DNA from: Siphlonurus alternatus
Taxonomy: Eukaryota > Arthropoda > Insecta > Ephemeroptera > Siphlonuridae
Direction of reading: 5' to 3'
DNA: 64,000 nucleotides
Assembly: GCA_949825025.1 (NCBI GenBank)
Contig: OX463779.1
Location: 24,100,816-24,164,815, forward strand
The notes below the pieces were generated by a model. The model was not told the origin of the DNA and did not search any database. It worked only from the letters and a program-made list of their open reading frames with translations. Each line of letters begins with the position of its first letter. Positions within the stretch are counted from its first letter, which is position 1. A program made the position numbers and the translations under genes. Shown piece by piece: positions 61,501 through 64,000 of this stretch.

Positions 61501-63872
61501 ATAATATAATAATACGGTATAATATATAATATATTATAAATACGCTCTTATAATACAAGCCACACCACACGTCCCCAATTTCTATATAGATGCATGTATA
61601 CGCCCCCACTTGGTAAGTGATTGAAAAATTAAGTTGCGAATAGAAAGGCTATGATTATGAAAGAGAGCAAAATTTATTATACTGAACATGATTCCCTCCC
61701 ACCTGGTATGATATACGTATATATATTATATATATAAAATAATATGTATACCATATAGTAGAAGTGATAATAATAATAAATATTTTAATACAGCAACCCG
61801 GATATATAATCAATGAAACAATTTAAGTATGTCGTTAAGATAGAGTCTCGTATGGTGGTCCTCGACGTGTCACCTGAGGGATGGGCCATTACTGAGACAC
61901 ACCCACCTTCTAGCCAGTACACTAATCCTCCGACTCCTAATGAACTCCTCACTTGATGGCCTATCTATCTGCACGGACGCAATAAACTCGACACTTTAAC
62001 TTTGGCTCACGATATGATCTTCCTTGTGCGGATATTCAAACGAGCTACTCGCATGTATTATATAAGTTGACTGTTGGTAGTGTGTCCCACCCCGTAATTT
62101 TATCATCGCTATACCAACAACATGCACCTATCAGGAAACGACATCAACGAAATATAATTGAGAATAAAATTTACAAACTCGTATTATGAATAGCATTCAA
62201 AAGTATATAATTAATGTATGTTAATATTCTACATAATGTTTAGATTGATTTTATCACAATTTAACTCAAATTTTCGTACAGTATTTTTATTATTATTTTT
62301 TTAGTGATCATACTTAACTATGTAAGTTTTAATAATGTAATCTTATTTTAATTTTGAAATTCAGTACACATGACAGTTATGATACTGAATGCCATTAACT
62401 TGATAAAAACATTAAATATAAAATATTTTTAACTGCTGAAATATAATAAAACAACACAGATCCTGTATGATGAATATAATAGGTAATTTAAAACGAGCAT
62501 AATATTTGTTACGCTTGTAGTCGTAATAAATTACTGTGACCCAAGCTATTATACACAGTTTCAAATTGCCATAATACATTAAAGCGAATCTTTCTTGTGG
62601 AATATAAACGCTTTGGTGGTAGGAACACAGAAAACGTGGCTACGGTTGCGACAGTCACAGTTTCTCTAACTCAAACGAATTATGCATCAAGTAACCTGCT
62701 GGTCGAGGATAGTGTTGCGTAAAAACGCTTAAAAATCTCATTGTTGAATGGGAACAATGCAAAAACCACCCACTATTTATAAAACTACGACGGTCATAAT
62801 TTTGTTTGTTTAGTCTCAAACACACGGAATATTTATACGACAGGACATTTAAAGAAGCCTTGTTATTGTAATAATGGTTCGTGTTGGTGAACAGGACGAG
62901 GAATAAATTGCATTAGCAGCGCGGGGTCACGCGCGCGCGTCGAGACCAGATAGTACACACAACAGAGTATTTGTAGATCCCAGTATTTCTTCTCTAAGTA
63001 TACATTTGAATGGTTCTTCTCAAAGCAAGAATATTGGTAAATTGCCACAATTAACTATTCTCGAATAACTTTAGGTCATATTTATATTAAAATAAGAAAT
63101 TAGTCTCATTTCAGATGTACATACAAATATATTTGTATAATGCTTTATAAATAATATAAAATTATATGAAATGTTATATAATTTTATATTATAAGCATAC
63201 TGTAAATATTCTTGACACCACATTCAAATATTTAATACAGTTTTCATGCTTCTTTGACTTCTTCATTAATAAATTTACACATTCGTAAATATATATTTGA
63301 AAGAAAAACTTCTAAGCGTTTGCATGATATTATATAAATTAATTGTATTCCATAGTTTCACTTTGAGGTACACTATAATCAATACCGGCCAATGACTAGT
63401 ATTATAGAGTACGTGAAATTGTTAATCGCTTATTGTTTGCGGGATATTCAATTATTCCTTTGATTGACAAAATAATGTGATCAAAAATTTATTATACAAA
63501 ATTTCCTTAAAAAAATAGTAATTTCTAAATTATTTCGCATAAGGTAAAACTAAGCCCAAAGTTTTGCATCAGTGCAATGCATGCTTTTTTTTTAAATTGT
63601 CTATCAGTTTTTATATAGCGTTTTGTCCAATTAAAATATGTTACATGTTTGATATGACGGAGAAAACAAAACTAGTTAGCTAATGAATATCACATGTTTA
63701 GCCAGAATTAATTACATCATACTGGAGTAAAAACACGTATAGAGTATACACGCAAATAATGCTAACTTATTGCTTTTATTTCTATGATTTGTGTGTTAAC
63801 CACGGTATAATAATATATCTCTCATTAGCTCACACACCAATGGAGTATTGTCCTCATTTTTTTTTATTGCAG
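55564..63872. other. Gene-poor right flank
   Basis: AT-rich with homopolymer tracts (T at 55665-55690, A at 57006-57024). Patches at 57640-57720, 59630-59850, 60600-60740 and 61840-62060 are GC-richer. The 60600-60740 patch includes GCTGCCATGGCAAT (RFX-like) and GTGATTATTAGCAC. No confident gene. Confidence 0.3.
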
Positions 63873-64000
63873 AAATGGATAGAGGGTGAAAAGTTATGCT
63901 ACTCTGATTTTTTTCAGATTTTTTAGTGCCCGGGAAGTATTTTTAAAAAATTATTGAAAGTACTTTTTGTGACGTCACGCGGCGGCAAGTCCTATCTTTT
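63873..64000. mobile_element. Possible left end of a third palindromic family member (cut by window)
   Basis: From AAATGGATAGAGGGTGAAAAG onward the order of features follows the other two palindromes: AATGGA start, purine-rich GAGGGTGAAAA, then CTGATTTTTTTCAGATTTTTT, then GTGACGTCACGCGG. Only one arm is in view. The similarity is by eye and modest. Confidence 0.3.

Noticed and set aside
1..64000. CRISPR arrays, bacterial operons, integrated prophage
   Set aside because: No regularly spaced repeats, no ribosome-binding sites or compact ORFs; the splice signals and repeats are those of an animal genome.

Overview
This is about 64 kb of very AT-rich, intron-rich animal DNA. Long microsatellites, homopolymer tracts, a LINE, hAT-like and TTAA-type non-autonomous elements, and a few small coding exons with strikingly GC-rich codons all sit in a low-GC background. 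That pattern fits an arthropod, possibly a crustacean or another large-genome lineage; the taxon is my inference and nothing in the window fixes it. There are no prokaryotic operons, CRISPR arrays or rRNA genes.

Left third (about 0.7-18.9 kb). One gene runs on the minus strand. I can follow five consecutive exons whose splice sites and phases agree: two complement-control (sushi/CCP) modules (18602-18850 and 17900-18115), a transmembrane exon with a basic stop-transfer and proline-rich tail (15418-15722), a cytoplasmic exon starting with an LPSYEEAV motif (3450-3673), and a short terminal exon (732-798). Together they give the C-terminal ~352 residues of a type I membrane sushi protein of the selectin/furrowed kind. 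The 5' exons were not found. The 11.7 kb intron between the tail exons holds a 5'-truncated LINE with an intact 541-residue reverse transcriptase ORF and a 49-nt A-tail. Next to it are a TTAA-flanked palindromic MITE and a ~125-bp tandem duplication.

Middle (19-37 kb). A ~2.5 kb palindrome (19202-21682) carries tRNA-like modules in both arms and at its centre. Its right arm is split by a 786-bp hAT-like MITE whose target duplication can be read against the intact left arm. Further right are a possible terminal exon of another minus-strand gene (28770-28977), a hairpin, and an 821-bp hAT-like element with a perfect 8-bp target duplication (34349-35169). These are followed by a promoter-like cluster and a candidate exon on the plus strand (36.6-37.5 kb).

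Right part (37.5-64 kb). This is mostly AT-rich sequence without convincing genes, broken by short GC-rich patches that may be regulatory or unrecognised exons. A 449-bp palindrome at 51146-51594 resembles the ends of the 19-21 kb palindrome, and a third possible relative begins at the right edge. This apparent family, defined by AATGRRC-like ends and CRE (TGACGTCA) motifs in mirrored arms, is the most unusual thing in the window.
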